Position numbers and translations under genes: made by a program. From Palsa-513 sp050010595 (lineage in GTDB: Bacteria > Actinomycetota > Thermoleophilia > Solirubrobacterales > Solirubrobacteraceae), in the NCBI GenBank assembly GCA_050010595.1, contig JBEKKS010000002.1, positions 124,001-188,000 of the forward strand: a stretch of 64,000 nt of DNA, read 5' to 3'. This document shows positions 35,058 to 43,710 of this stretch, one piece after another (position 1 is the first letter of the stretch; the number at the start of each line of letters is the position of its first letter). Below the pieces are notes generated by a model. The model did not search any database and was not told the origin of the DNA. It was given only the letters and a program-made list of their open reading frames with translations.

Positions 35058-36161
35058 TCATCGCTGGGCGCGTGCGTTGCCGCCACCCGCGAGCGCCTCG
35101 ACTTCGGCGAGCGTGGCTGTCGAGGTGTCGCCGGGCGTCGTCATCGCCAGCGCGCCGTGCGCGGCTCCGTACTCGACTGCCCGCTGCAGGTCGCCGAGCA
35201 CCATGAGCCCATAGATCAGGCCGGCGGCGAAGCTGTCCCCGCCGCCGACTCGGTCGAGGATCTCGAGCTTGGCTCTGTGCGTGGACTCGACGAACCCCGC
35301 CGTACGTGACCAGCCGATCGCGCTCCAGTCGTTCAGCGTCGCGCTGTGCACGGTTCGAAGCGTCGTCGCGATGACATCGAGGTTCGGGTAGCTACCTGCC
35401 GCCTCGTCGATCATTGCGCGGAAAGCGGCGGTCTCGAGGTTGGTGAGGCCCGCGTCGACGCCATCGACCTCGAGACCGAGGCAGGCGGTGAAGTCCTCCT
35501 CGTTGCCGATCATCACGTTGACGTGCTGGGCGAGGCGCCGATTGACCTCGCGCGCACGGTCGATGCCTCCGATCGCTTGCCAGAGGCTGGGCCTGTAGTT
35601 CAAGTCGAAGGAAACGATCGTTCCGTGGCGGCGGGCGGCAATCATCGCCTCCTCGATCACCTCTGGCGTGGTCGTGGACAGCGCCGCGAAGATGCCCCCC
35701 GTGTGCAGCCAACGCACGCCAAGCTGACCAAAGAGCTCGTCCCAGTCGATCTGTCCCGCAGTCATCTGCGAAGCGGCCGAGTTGCCACGATCTGAGACGC
35801 CGAGCGCGCCGCGCACGCCGAATCCGCGTTCAGTGAAGTTGAGAGCGTTACGGACGCTGCGACCGCTGCCGTCGTAGGGAACCCAGTCCACGAGCGAGGC
35901 ATCAACGCCGCCTTGGAGGATCAGGTCCTCGAGCAACCGGCCAACGTCGTTGTCGGCGAGCGCGCTGACGAGCGCGGTGCGCAAGCCAAAGCAGCGTCGT
36001 AGCCCGCGTGCCACGTTGTATTCGCCGCCTCCCTCCCAGACGCGGAAGCTGCGCGCAGTGCGCACGCGTCCCTCGCCCGGGTCGAGCCGAAGCATCACCT
36101 CGCCAAGGGCGACCAGGTCATAGCGGCAGTGCTCGCCAGCCCGTATCTCGAGTCCGCTCAT
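35058..36161 (-). CDS. kdgK: PfkB-family sugar kinase, probable 2-keto-3-deoxygluconate kinase
   Basis: This protein of about 367 residues opens with DLVALGEVMLRLDPGEGRVR, then GGGEYNVARGL (sugar contact) and FDLNYRPSLW. Signature 2, DRVGGGDSFAAGLIYGL, carries the catalytic Asp. These are typical of KDG kinases. It phosphorylates 2-keto-3-deoxygluconate to KDPG, which the overlapping upstream gene product splits. ATG at 36161 overlaps the aldolase stop by 4 bases; the longer open frame upstream is overlap. Confidence 0.9.
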   Translation of the reverse strand: MSGLEIRAGEHCRYDLVALGEVMLRLDPGEGRVRTARSFRVWEGGGEYNVARGLRRCFGLRTALVSALADNDVGRLLEDLILQGGVDASLVDWVPYDGSGRSVRNALNFTERGFGVRGALGVSDRGNSAASQMTAGQIDWDELFGQLGVRWLHTGGIFAALSTTTPEVIEEAMIAARRHGTIVSFDLNYRPSLWQAIGGIDRAREVNRRLAQHVNVMIGNEEDFTACLGLEVDGVDAGLTNLETAAFRAMIDEAAGSYPNLDVIATTLRTVHSATLNDWSAIGWSRTAGFVESTHRAKLEILDRVGGGDSFAAGLIYGLMVLGDLQRAVEYGAAHGALAMTTPGDTSTATLAEVEALAGGGNARAQR

Positions 36162-36805
36162 GCCCGCACCTCGGCGGCGATTCTGACGGCCTCCGCGGCA
36201 AGGCGCGAGACGGACGCGAAGTCGCCGCTGAGCGCCGGCGCCGCCATCCAGCTCCCGCCGATCGCGGCCACCGAAGGCAGGCTCAGGTAGCGCGCCGCAT
36301 TCTCGGCGGTCACACCCCCGGTGGGCACGAAGCGGACGTCGGGGAAGGGGCCCGCGAACGCCTTCAACGTTGCGACTCCACCGCAAGCCTCGGCCGGGAA
36401 CAGCTTGAGCAGCGCAAGGCCGTGATCGAGCGCGGCGATGATCTCTGTCGCCGTCGCCACCCCGGGCAGCACGGGCATCCGCAGCTCGCCGCAGCGCTCG
36501 AGCACCGGTCGGCTGACGCCGGGCGTCACAACGAAGCGCGCGCCCGCATCGCGCGCCTGATCGACTTGCTCCGCGCGAACCACGGTCCCGGCGCCGACCA
36601 GCAGATCGTCATCCGCGGCGAGCGCGCGGAGGACATCGAGCGCACCCGGTGCTCGCAGCGTGACCTCGGCGACCGGCAGGCCGCCGGCTTTGAGGGCAGC
36701 GCCAAGCCGAACCGCATCACCGACTTCGAGCGCCGGCACCAGCGGGATGACGCCGCCGGCGCAGGCAAGCGCCAGCGGCTCAGCGTGACTCAACGGGCGA
36801 GCCAT
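36158..36805 (-). CDS. eda: KDPG/KDPGal aldolase
   Basis: This protein of about 215 residues is a class I aldolase. VAEVTLRAPGAL has the catalytic Glu. VGAGTVV, FVVTPGVSRPVLE and LLKLFPAEACGG follow, the last with the Schiff-base Lys. PTGGVTAENAARYL is the phosphate loop. It cleaves KDPG into pyruvate and glyceraldehyde 3-phosphate. ATG at 36805 is chosen; it overlaps the upstream SDR by 16 bases. It is coupled to KDG kinase. Confidence 0.92.
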   Translation of the reverse strand: MARPLSHAEPLALACAGGVIPLVPALEVGDAVRLGAALKAGGLPVAEVTLRAPGALDVLRALAADDDLLVGAGTVVRAEQVDQARDAGARFVVTPGVSRPVLERCGELRMPVLPGVATATEIIAALDHGLALLKLFPAEACGGVATLKAFAGPFPDVRFVPTGGVTAENAARYLSLPSVAAIGGSWMAAPALSGDFASVSRLAAEAVRIAAEVRA

Positions 36806-37569
36806 CCACCGTCGACCGCGACGATCGTGCCGCAAACGTAATCGGATGCGGGCGATGCAAGGAAGACTGCCGCGCCCCCAAGATCGCTCGGCTCTCCCCA
36901 GCGCCCCTTCGGGATTCGATCGACGATCGCCTTGCTGCGCACCGGGTCATTGTGCAGCGCCTCCGTGTTGTCCGTGGAGATGTAGCCCGGCGCGATCGCG
37001 TTGACGTTGACGCCATGCGATGACCACTCGTTTGCGAGGGCTCGCATCAGGCCGGCGATTCCAGACTTCGAGGCTGAGTAGCTGGGCACGAGGACGCCGC
37101 CTTGGAAGCTCAGCATCGAAGCGGTGAAGACGATCTTGCCGGCTCCGCGCTCAATCATCCCAGCGCCCAGCGCGCGAGACAGCAGGAACGGCGCGGTCAG
37201 GTTCACCGCGAGCACGCGGTCCCAAGCCTCGGTGGGGTGATCGACCGCCGGTGCCCGGGCGATCGTGCCGGCGTTGTTGAAGAGAATGTCGACTGGCGGA
37301 GCCTCGTTTGCCAGCGTCGTGAGCAACCCATCGAGGTCGTCACGGTCGGCGAGGTCGACCTTGTAGCCCGTGAAGCGCTGGCCCGCTGCCTCCACGCGCT
37401 GCTGCGTCTCGCAGTCAGCATCGCTGAAGCCGAGGATGTCGGCGCCGAGGATGTCGGCGCCTGCGCCTGCGAGCGCTTCGGCGATCGCGAGGCCAATCCC
37501 GCGCCGGCAACCGGTCACGAGCGCGACCTTTCCGGTGAGATCGAACATCGAGTGATTCGAGTCAGGCAT
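36790..37569 (-). CDS. SDR dehydrogenase, KduD/gluconate 5-dehydrogenase-like
   Basis: This 259-residue protein has ALVTGCRRGIGLAIAEAL, ILFNNAGTIARAP, catalytic YSASKSGIAGLMRALANEW and VNAIAPGYISTDNTEAL, as in 2-deoxy-D-gluconate 3-dehydrogenase KduD. KduD-type enzymes reduce diketo acids to KDG, matching the kinase and aldolase that follow. A perfect 15-bp tandem duplication (37431-37460) creates ADILG-ADILG just after the cofactor-binding strand. ATG at 37569 overlaps the upstream dehydrogenase stop; ATG at 37548 is possible. Confidence 0.88.
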   Translation of the reverse strand: MPDSNHSMFDLTGKVALVTGCRRGIGLAIAEALAGAGADILGADILGFSDADCETQQRVEAAGQRFTGYKVDLADRDDLDGLLTTLANEAPPVDILFNNAGTIARAPAVDHPTEAWDRVLAVNLTAPFLLSRALGAGMIERGAGKIVFTASMLSFQGGVLVPSYSASKSGIAGLMRALANEWSSHGVNVNAIAPGYISTDNTEALHNDPVRSKAIVDRIPKGRWGEPSDLGGAAVFLASPASDYVCGTIVAVDGGWLAR

Positions 37570-38608
37570 CTGGGCCTTTCAAGTTGCAGTCGATAAGCAC
37601 CTTCATCGCCTTCCCGGCCTCGAGCTCAGCGAAAGCTGCTGAGGCGTCGTCGAGCGGCTCGATCAGACTGATGAGCGCTTCCGCAGGGATAACCCCGGCT
37701 GCCAGCAAGCTCACCGCCTCCTCGAAGTCGACGCGCTCGTAGACCCGTGCACCGATGATCGTCAGCTCGCGCCAGAACACGCGCTGCAGGTTGACCGGCG
37801 GCGGCGTAGCGTGAATCGCGACGAGCACCATGCGCCCGCGGACGGAGAGCGACTGCAGCGCCGTCTCCACGCCATCCGGCGAGCCCGACACCTCGAAGGT
37901 CGCGTCGGCCCCGGCTCCGTCAGTCCAATCGGCGACGAAGTCCTGGTAGCTCACTGCCACCGGGTCGATCGCCTTCAGTCCGAGCGAACGCGCGAGCTCG
38001 AGCCGCTGCGGACTCACTTCGCACACGACAACGTCCGCGCCTTTCGACCTCGCCACACAGGCGACGAGCAGGCCGATCGGACCGCCTCCGACGATGAGCG
38101 CCCGCTCACCGGCTTGCAAGTTGGCTCGACGTACGTCATGCACCGCGACGGCAGTCGGCTCGGCCAGGGCGGCATGGTCGAGCGCGAGGGCGGGGGGGAT
38201 CGCGACGAGGACCGACTCCGGGACGGTCCAGCTCGACTGCATCGATCCCGGGGAGTCGATGCCGATGAAGTTGAGGTTGTGGCAGATGTGGCTGTTGCCG
38301 CTGCGACACGCCGGACAGCTACCGCACGGCCCGAGCGGCATGACCGTGACTCGGTCGCCGACTGACCAGCCATCGACGTTCTGACCAACCGCTGCGATCG
38401 TGCCCGACATTTCGTGTCCGAGCACCGCCGGCATCGTCACGCGCGCGTCCATCGCTCCATGGAAGATGTGCAGGTCGGTGCCGCAGATCCCAGTGAAGGC
38501 GACGTCGATCGTGACCTCTCCGTCGCCTGGGAGGCGCGGTTGCACGTCGACGACCTCGAGCTTGCGCTCGCCGGTGTAGCGGGCGGCCCTAGCGGTTGCC
38601 GCGCTCAT
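37562..38608 (-). CDS. zinc-dependent medium-chain dehydrogenase (sorbitol/L-idonate/galactonate type)
   Basis: This protein of about 348 residues has the catalytic zinc region GICGTDLHIFHG and GHEMSGTI. A structural zinc site C-x2-C-x2-C-x7-C is seen in CGSCPACRSGNSHIC. The NAD-binding loop is VGGGPIGLL. It oxidises a secondary alcohol of a polyol or sugar acid; the substrate is unresolved. It is the first gene of the SDR-eda-kdgK(-permease) operon. ATG at 38608 is the best start, although a TTG at 38659 also keeps the frame. Confidence 0.9.
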   Translation of the reverse strand: MSAATARAARYTGERKLEVVDVQPRLPGDGEVTIDVAFTGICGTDLHIFHGAMDARVTMPAVLGHEMSGTIAAVGQNVDGWSVGDRVTVMPLGPCGSCPACRSGNSHICHNLNFIGIDSPGSMQSSWTVPESVLVAIPPALALDHAALAEPTAVAVHDVRRANLQAGERALIVGGGPIGLLVACVARSKGADVVVCEVSPQRLELARSLGLKAIDPVAVSYQDFVADWTDGAGADATFEVSGSPDGVETALQSLSVRGRMVLVAIHATPPPVNLQRVFWRELTIIGARVYERVDFEEAVSLLAAGVIPAEALISLIEPLDDASAAFAELEAGKAMKVLIDCNLKGPDA

Positions 38609-38724
38609 CAGGCTGGCATGGCTCTGAAGGGGCGCAGACCACGCGACGCGCTCCCACAATGAACAAAGATCGGGTCAAAGGAGTCGACCGGTAGCCGCTG
38701 CGCCGCCAAACACCACAGATGCGG

Positions 38725-38810
38725 ATTATACACAGTTGAAAAGATCGGAGCATTCGAATATTCTGCGGGCGTCGCGAATTACGACCAAGGCGCTTCAGAT
38801 ATTCGCGACG
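38725..38810 (+). promoter_or_regulatory. divergent promoter region with 10+10 bp inverted repeat (fucD / dehydrogenase operon)
   Basis: The region between the starts (38609-38913, 305 bases) has no gene. On the plus strand TTGAAA (38736-38741), 17 bases, TATTCT (38759-38764) forms a good promoter for fucD. Starting at the expected +1 lies a perfect inverted repeat CGTCGCGAAT (38770-38779) / ATTCGCGACG (38801-38810) with a 21-base spacer, a likely operator. On the minus strand a consensus TATAAT (forward 38725-38730) can serve the dehydrogenase operon, although its -35 is weak. Confidence 0.65.
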
Positions 38811-38913
38811 GCTACGACGATCATGCGAATCCTCCATCTCGCCGATCGCGCTTCAGCAGGACCGGCGGTAGGGTCGCGTGCACTCCCGCGCAGCCCTACC
38901 GCCGTCTAATCCG

Positions 38914-40242
38914 ATGAAGATCGTCTCACTCGAAGTCCGCGACATTCGTTTTCCCACGTCGCTCTCGCTCGACGGCTCGGACGCGATGCATCGCAGCCCC
39001 GACTACTCGTGCGCGTACCTCACGCTGCGCACCGATTCGCCCGAGGGCCTCGCCGGCTGCGGGCTCACATTCACCAACGGGCGTGGCACCGAGATCGTCG
39101 TGGCGGCGGTTCGCGCGCTCGAGCATCTCGTTGTTGGTCGCACGCTCGAGGAGATAACTGCCGACATGCGCTCCTTCTGGCGCAGCCTCACCTCGGAGGA
39201 CCAGCTGCGCTGGCTCGGCCCGGAGAAGGGCGTGATCCATCTCGCGAGTGGAGCGATCGTCAATGCGGTGTGGGATCTATGGGCCAAGCATGAGGGCAAG
39301 CCGCTGTTTCGCCTGCTGACGGATCTCGAGCCCGCCCAGATCGTCGCCGCGATCGACTTTCGCTACATCGAGGACGCCCTGACGCCGGGCGAAGCGCTCG
39401 AATTGCTCGAAGCGATGCGCGGCGGCCGCGAAGAGCGTCTGGCAGCGCTCGAGCGCTCGGGCTACCCGGCCTACACGACCTCCGCCGGATGGCTTGGCTA
39501 CAGCGACGAGAAGATCGTCGGGCTCGTTCGGGCGGCGCTGGCAGACGGGTTCAGTCACGTGAAGATGAAGGTTGGGCTCGACATCGACTCGGACGTGCGA
39601 CGCGCAGGCCTGATCCGTGACGCACTCGGGTCCAGCGGCACGCTGATGATGGACGCGAACCAGTCGTGGGGCGTCGAGCAGGCGATCGACGCGATGGCGC
39701 AGCTCGGCGGCTACGACCCGTGGTGGATCGAGGAGCCGACGAGTCCCGACGACATCCTCGGCCACGCGCGGATTCGCCGGGAGATCGCGCCGATTCGCGT
39801 CGCGACCGGGGAGCACGTCCAGAACAGGGTGATCTTCAAGCAGCTCTTCCAGGCACAGGCGATCGACGTCTGCCAGATCGACGCCTGCCGCGTGGGCGGC
39901 GTCAACGAGGTGCTCGCGATCATCCTGCTCGCGGCGAAGCACGGCGTGCCCGTATGCCCGCACGCCGGCGGCGTCGGGCTCTGCGAATACGTCCAGCACC
40001 TCGCGATGTTCGATTACGTCGCGGTCAGCGGAACGACCGAGGACCGCGTTATCGAGTGGGTCGATCATCTGCACGAGCACTTCCGCGATCCTGCGCGCGT
40101 GCGCGACGGGCATTACCTGGTCCCGTCGGCGCCCGGCTACAGCATCGAGATGCTGCCGCAGTCGCTCGACGAATACGAGTTTCCAACCGGCTCGGCTTGG
40201 CACGTCGGCAGGCCGAGCGCAAAGCAGGTGCCGGCGCCATGA
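38914..40242 (+). CDS. fucD: L-fuconate dehydratase
   Basis: This protein of about 442 residues has the characteristic length and motifs of the FucD/ENOSF1 branch of the enolase superfamily. They are VKMKVGLDIDSDVRRAGLIR, MDANQSWGV, WIEEPTSPDDILGHARI, ATGEHVQNRVIFKQ, and HAGGVGLCEYVQHLAMFDYV then AVSGTTEDR. It dehydrates L-fuconate to 2-keto-3-deoxy-L-fuconate. ATG at 38914 starts the conserved N-terminus; an in-frame GTG at 38878 is less likely. The stop overlaps the lactonase start (ATGA). Confidence 0.93.
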   Translation: MKIVSLEVRDIRFPTSLSLDGSDAMHRSPDYSCAYLTLRTDSPEGLAGCGLTFTNGRGTEIVVAAVRALEHLVVGRTLEEITADMRSFWRSLTSEDQLRWLGPEKGVIHLASGAIVNAVWDLWAKHEGKPLFRLLTDLEPAQIVAAIDFRYIEDALTPGEALELLEAMRGGREERLAALERSGYPAYTTSAGWLGYSDEKIVGLVRAALADGFSHVKMKVGLDIDSDVRRAGLIRDALGSSGTLMMDANQSWGVEQAIDAMAQLGGYDPWWIEEPTSPDDILGHARIRREIAPIRVATGEHVQNRVIFKQLFQAQAIDVCQIDACRVGGVNEVLAIILLAAKHGVPVCPHAGGVGLCEYVQHLAMFDYVAVSGTTEDRVIEWVDHLHEHFRDPARVRDGHYLVPSAPGYSIEMLPQSLDEYEFPTGSAWHVGRPSAKQVPAP

Positions 40243-41081
40243 GCAGCGTCTCGCGCGTCGACGCGCACATCCACTTCTGGGATCCCGCACGCACCCCGCA
40301 ACCGTGGATGACGGAAGCCGAGGCGGCGATCAACCGGGCGTTCGGGCCAAGCGACCTCGAGCCGTTGCTGGTGCGCAACGGCGTCGACTCCGTGATCCTC
40401 GTCCAGGGCGCCAACCTCGACTCGGATACCGATGATCTCCTGGAGGCTGCGCGATCCAACCCCTGGATCGGCGCAGTGACCGCGTGGCTGTGCTTGGAGG
40501 AGCCGGCGCGGGCGGCACGCCGGCTCGACGAGCTTGCAGACCAGCCGAAGGTGCGGGCGATCCGCCACCTGATCCACAACGAGCCGGAGCACTGGATCAT
40601 GCGGCCTGCGGTGCTCGAGAGCATCGCGTTGCTCGAGCAACGCGACATCACCCTCGAGGCGCCGGTCGTGTTCCCGAACCACTTCGACGACATCGGCGAG
40701 CTCGCCGAGCGCTTCCCGCGGCTGCGCCTCGTGATCGATCATCTCGGCAAGCCGCCGACCGGCACTCCTGAGATGGCGCGCTGGGAGCAGCAGCTGCGTC
40801 GTGTGGCCGAGCACCCGAACGTGCTCGCCAAGGTCTCCGGGCTGAACACGACCATCTCGCGCAGCTGGACGTCCGACGACTTTCGCGCCGGCCTGGAGGT
40901 CGCGCTCGAGGCGTTCGGGCCGGACCGTCTCATGTGCGGCAGCGACTGGCCGGTGGCGCTGCTCAACGGGACCTACGACACGGTGTGGCAGGCGCACTGC
41001 GAGCTCGCGAAGTCAGTTGCCGGCGAGCACGCCGATGCCCTCCTCGGGGGCAATGCCTGTCGGATCTATCAGGTAAGTTGA
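40239..41081 (+). CDS. amidohydrolase-family lactonase, probable L-fucono-lactonase
   Basis: This protein of about 280 residues belongs to the amidohydrolase-2 family. VDAHIHFWDPARTPQPWM (metal-type H-x-H), IRHLIHNEPE, VIDHLGKP and CGSDWPVALL are the usual lactonase blocks. It opens L-fucono-1,5-lactone to L-fuconate, the substrate of the overlapping fucD product. ATG at 40239 overlaps the fucD stop by 4 bases. The frame stays open far upstream in antisense-like composition, which is not coding. Confidence 0.92.
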   Translation: MSSVSRVDAHIHFWDPARTPQPWMTEAEAAINRAFGPSDLEPLLVRNGVDSVILVQGANLDSDTDDLLEAARSNPWIGAVTAWLCLEEPARAARRLDELADQPKVRAIRHLIHNEPEHWIMRPAVLESIALLEQRDITLEAPVVFPNHFDDIGELAERFPRLRLVIDHLGKPPTGTPEMARWEQQLRRVAEHPNVLAKVSGLNTTISRSWTSDDFRAGLEVALEAFGPDRLMCGSDWPVALLNGTYDTVWQAHCELAKSVAGEHADALLGGNACRIYQVS

Positions 41082-41120
41082 ACGAACCAGAGTGATACGC
41101 CAAACGGCAGTGGAGGGCTG

Positions 41121-41879
41121 ATGGCGATACCTGTAACCGATCAGGCGATCGCCAAGATCAAGGACCTCATCGTCTCCGGTGAGTTCGGGCCGGGCGCGAA
41201 GCTGCCGCGCGAGCAGGACCTCGCGGCGCGGCTCGGGCTGTCGCGTAACTCGCTGCGCGAGGCTGTTCGTGCGCTCACGCTGGTCGGCGTCCTCGATACG
41301 CGCGTCGGGGACGGCACCTACGTGACGAGCCTCGATGCCGACTCGCTGCTGATGGGTCTCGGCTTCGTCGGCGATTTGCTCGAGGGTGACACGCTGCTCG
41401 AGGCGCACCAGGTGCGCCGCATCCTCGAGCCGGTCGCGACGGCGCTCGCCACGCCGAAGCTCACCTCGGCCGACTTCGCGGCGCTCGAGGAGCGCCTCGC
41501 ACGGATGGCGAACGCTTCCTCGACGCAGGAGTTCATCGACGCCGACACCGAGTTCCACAGGATCATCGTCTCGGCCGCCGGGAATCCCACGCTCGCGTCG
41601 TTGATCCAGAGCATGTCCGGCGGGGTCACGCGGGCCCGCCTCTGGCGGACCGTGACCGACCGCGACACGACGCTCACCGTCCAGCGCCACCGCGACATCT
41701 ACACCGCCCTGCGGGCCGGCGACGCCGAGCAGGCTGCCGCCGCGGATCTCCTGCACCTCGCGGAGTTCGAGGCCTGGGTGCAGCAGTGGCTAGCGGAGCA
41801 CGGGGGGCCGCTGACGCGCCAGCACGCTAACGAGTCACCGCTGTCTGGCGCCGGCAACCGTGGCAACGGGCGCGCTTAG
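41121..41879 (+). CDS. GntR/FadR-family (FCD) transcriptional regulator
   Basis: This 252-residue protein has the winged helix PREQDLAARLGLSRNSLREA, then VRALTLVGVLDTRVGDGTYV, at about 30-72. The FCD domain contains DADTEFHRIIVSAAGNP and QRHRDIYTALRAGD. GGAGGG precedes the ATG. It follows the fucD-lactonase pair by 39 bases and is the natural candidate for control of these genes via the inverted repeat at 38770-38810. It differs clearly from the GntR at 26262 in its N-terminal domain. Confidence 0.93.
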   Translation: MAIPVTDQAIAKIKDLIVSGEFGPGAKLPREQDLAARLGLSRNSLREAVRALTLVGVLDTRVGDGTYVTSLDADSLLMGLGFVGDLLEGDTLLEAHQVRRILEPVATALATPKLTSADFAALEERLARMANASSTQEFIDADTEFHRIIVSAAGNPTLASLIQSMSGGVTRARLWRTVTDRDTTLTVQRHRDIYTALRAGDAEQAAAADLLHLAEFEAWVQQWLAEHGGPLTRQHANESPLSGAGNRGNGRA

Positions 41880-41885
41880 AACTGT

Positions 41886-42881
41886 TTAGGCGCTGACCCC
41901 AGGGCACGGCGCGTCATCACGCAGCAGTCCTTCCGCCTTCAGCTGGCGCCACAGGTCGGGCGCGATCGACTCGCCGTGGAGCGCCACGTTGCGCGCCACC
42001 TGCTCCGCTGAGCGGGCGCCGATGCAAACGCTGACGACGGCGGGGTGCCCGAGGGGGAACTGAAGCGCCGCGGCTGGAAGGGTCGTTCCGTGCTGCTCGC
42101 AGACGGCGGCGATCGCCCGCGCACGCTCGACGAGCTCCGGCGGAGCGTCCTCGTAGTTGTACTTCGCGTCCTGCGCAACCTGGGCGCGCGCGAGCAGTCC
42201 GCTGTTGAACACGCCGGCGGCGACGATCCCGACGCCGCGTTCGACGCACAGCGGCAGCAGCTCGTCGAGGGCATCCTGCTCGAGCAACGTGTAGCGCCCG
42301 GCGAGCATCAGGAGGTCCAGATCGGTATTGCGTACGAGGTCGGCGAGTGGCGCGCAGAAGTTCATCCCGGCGCCGATCGCTCGCAGCACGCCCTCGCTGC
42401 GCAGCTCCTCGAGGGCCGGATAGCCGGTCTCGAAGACCTCTCGCATGTGATCGTCGGGATCGTGCAGATAGGCGATGTCGACGCGCTCGAGACCGAGACG
42501 CTCGAGGCTTTCCTCGATCGAGCGACGGATCCCGTCACGGCTGAAATCCCATACGCGCCGGTGGGTCGCCGGGACTACGAAGCCCTGGTCGTCGAGGCCC
42601 TCGACATGCGCTACCGGCTCGAGCAGGCGTCCGACCTTGGTCGACAGAACGTACGCGTCACGCGGGTGCGCCGCCAGCAGCGGCCCGAGCCGTCGCTCCG
42701 ACAGGCCGATGCCGTAGTGCGGCGCGGTGTCGAAATAGCGCACGCCGAGATCCCAGGCGGCCCCGACCGTCGCGCCTGCCTCCTCGTCGGAGACCTCTCG
42801 ATAGAGGTTCCCGAGCTGCGCGCAGCCAAGCGACAGCTCGCTCAGCTCGAGCCCCGTGCGTGTAGCAATCAGATCGGTCAT
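41886..42881 (-). CDS. aldo/keto reductase, probable L-fucose (D-threo-aldose) 1-dehydrogenase
   Basis: This 331-residue protein has the AKR barrel with RYFDTAPHYGIGLSERRLGP (Asp/Tyr), VLSTKVGRLLEP (Lys) and DIAYLHDPDDHM. This pattern, with the long insert after TKVGRLL, is that of L-fucose/D-threo-aldose dehydrogenases. It oxidises the sugar at C1 to the lactone, the first oxidative step before the lactonase. It is convergent with the GntR gene (6 bases apart). No Shine-Dalgarno is seen before the ATG. Confidence 0.88.
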   Translation of the reverse strand: MTDLIATRTGLELSELSLGCAQLGNLYREVSDEEAGATVGAAWDLGVRYFDTAPHYGIGLSERRLGPLLAAHPRDAYVLSTKVGRLLEPVAHVEGLDDQGFVVPATHRRVWDFSRDGIRRSIEESLERLGLERVDIAYLHDPDDHMREVFETGYPALEELRSEGVLRAIGAGMNFCAPLADLVRNTDLDLLMLAGRYTLLEQDALDELLPLCVERGVGIVAAGVFNSGLLARAQVAQDAKYNYEDAPPELVERARAIAAVCEQHGTTLPAAALQFPLGHPAVVSVCIGARSAEQVARNVALHGESIAPDLWRQLKAEGLLRDDAPCPGVSA

Positions 42882-43014
42882 CGGACACGAAAAGATAGGA
42901 GGTCTCGACCCACGGTGCTCGGTCGCGCGCCCGCTAGCCGCGTTCGCACCGCAGAAAGGTCGGAGGTTTATGGGGCCTTCGGCCCGTGGGACGGCGCGCG
43001 CCCCGAGACTGCGC

Positions 43015-43614
43015 TCAGGCCTTCGAGACCGCCAGCAGGTCGACGATGAAGATCAGCGTCGAGTTCGCCGGGATCTTCGACTGCGCAACGTTCTTGTAGG
43101 CAAGCGACGGCGGGATGATCAGCTCGCGCCGGCCACCGACCCGCATCCCGACAAGGCCCTGGTCCCAGCCGCTGATGACGCTGCCGTTCCCGAGCTCGAA
43201 CTGGAACGGCTCGCCCTTCGGGCCGCCGTGGCTCCACGAGGCGTCGAAGATGCTGGCGTTCTTGTAGAGCGCCCCGACGTAGTCGACGGTCAGCTCGTCG
43301 CCGGCCTTCGCAACGGCGCCGGTGCCCACGATGATGTCCTTCGTCACGAGCTTCGTCGGTGCCGCGCCGCTGGGCACAGTGATCTTCGGCTCGGTCGAGA
43401 GCGGTCCGGAGCTCGGGACCGCGGCCGTCTTGGTCGTCGCGGGTGTGGTCGTCGCCGGAATCGTGATCGCCTTCGTCTGCGGCGGCTTCAGCGTTTGCGC
43501 CTGCGAGGGCGCGGCGATGATGTGCGCCGTGTCGGCGTTGTTGGAGCTGCCGCCGCAAGCGGCGAGCGTCGCAGCGGTCGCGAGCGTGGCAAACGGGATC
43601 AGGATTAAGCGCAT
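43015..43614 (-). CDS. FKBP-type peptidyl-prolyl isomerase lipoprotein
   Basis: This protein of about 199 residues has a signal peptide with lipobox LAAC, a Thr/Pro/Ala-rich spacer (about 25-85) and one FKBP domain. Domain blocks are AGDELTVDYVGALY, FDASW, FELGNGSVISGWDQGLVGM and RRELIIPPSLAY. It probably assists folding of secreted proteins on the outer membrane face. ATG at 43614 starts the lipoprotein signal; the frame stays open upstream but overlaps the divergent MFS gene. No Shine-Dalgarno is seen. Confidence 0.93.
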   Translation of the reverse strand: MRLILIPFATLATAATLAACGGSSNNADTAHIIAAPSQAQTLKPPQTKAITIPATTTPATTKTAAVPSSGPLSTEPKITVPSGAAPTKLVTKDIIVGTGAVAKAGDELTVDYVGALYKNASIFDASWSHGGPKGEPFQFELGNGSVISGWDQGLVGMRVGGRRELIIPPSLAYKNVAQSKIPANSTLIFIVDLLAVSKA

Positions 43615-43710
43615 CGGCGCCGCAAGGCTAGCGGACTCGCGGCCCTCTCGGTCGAAGCAGCCGTCGGCGGCAGTCGCGGGCGCCTTGTTTGGTACTACCA
43701 TCGCCCCTCT

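Noticed and set aside
39666..40238. Upstream extension of the lactonase frame into fucD
   Set aside because: The extension is an alternative frame of fucD; the ATGA overlap at 40239 gives a normal start for the lactonase.
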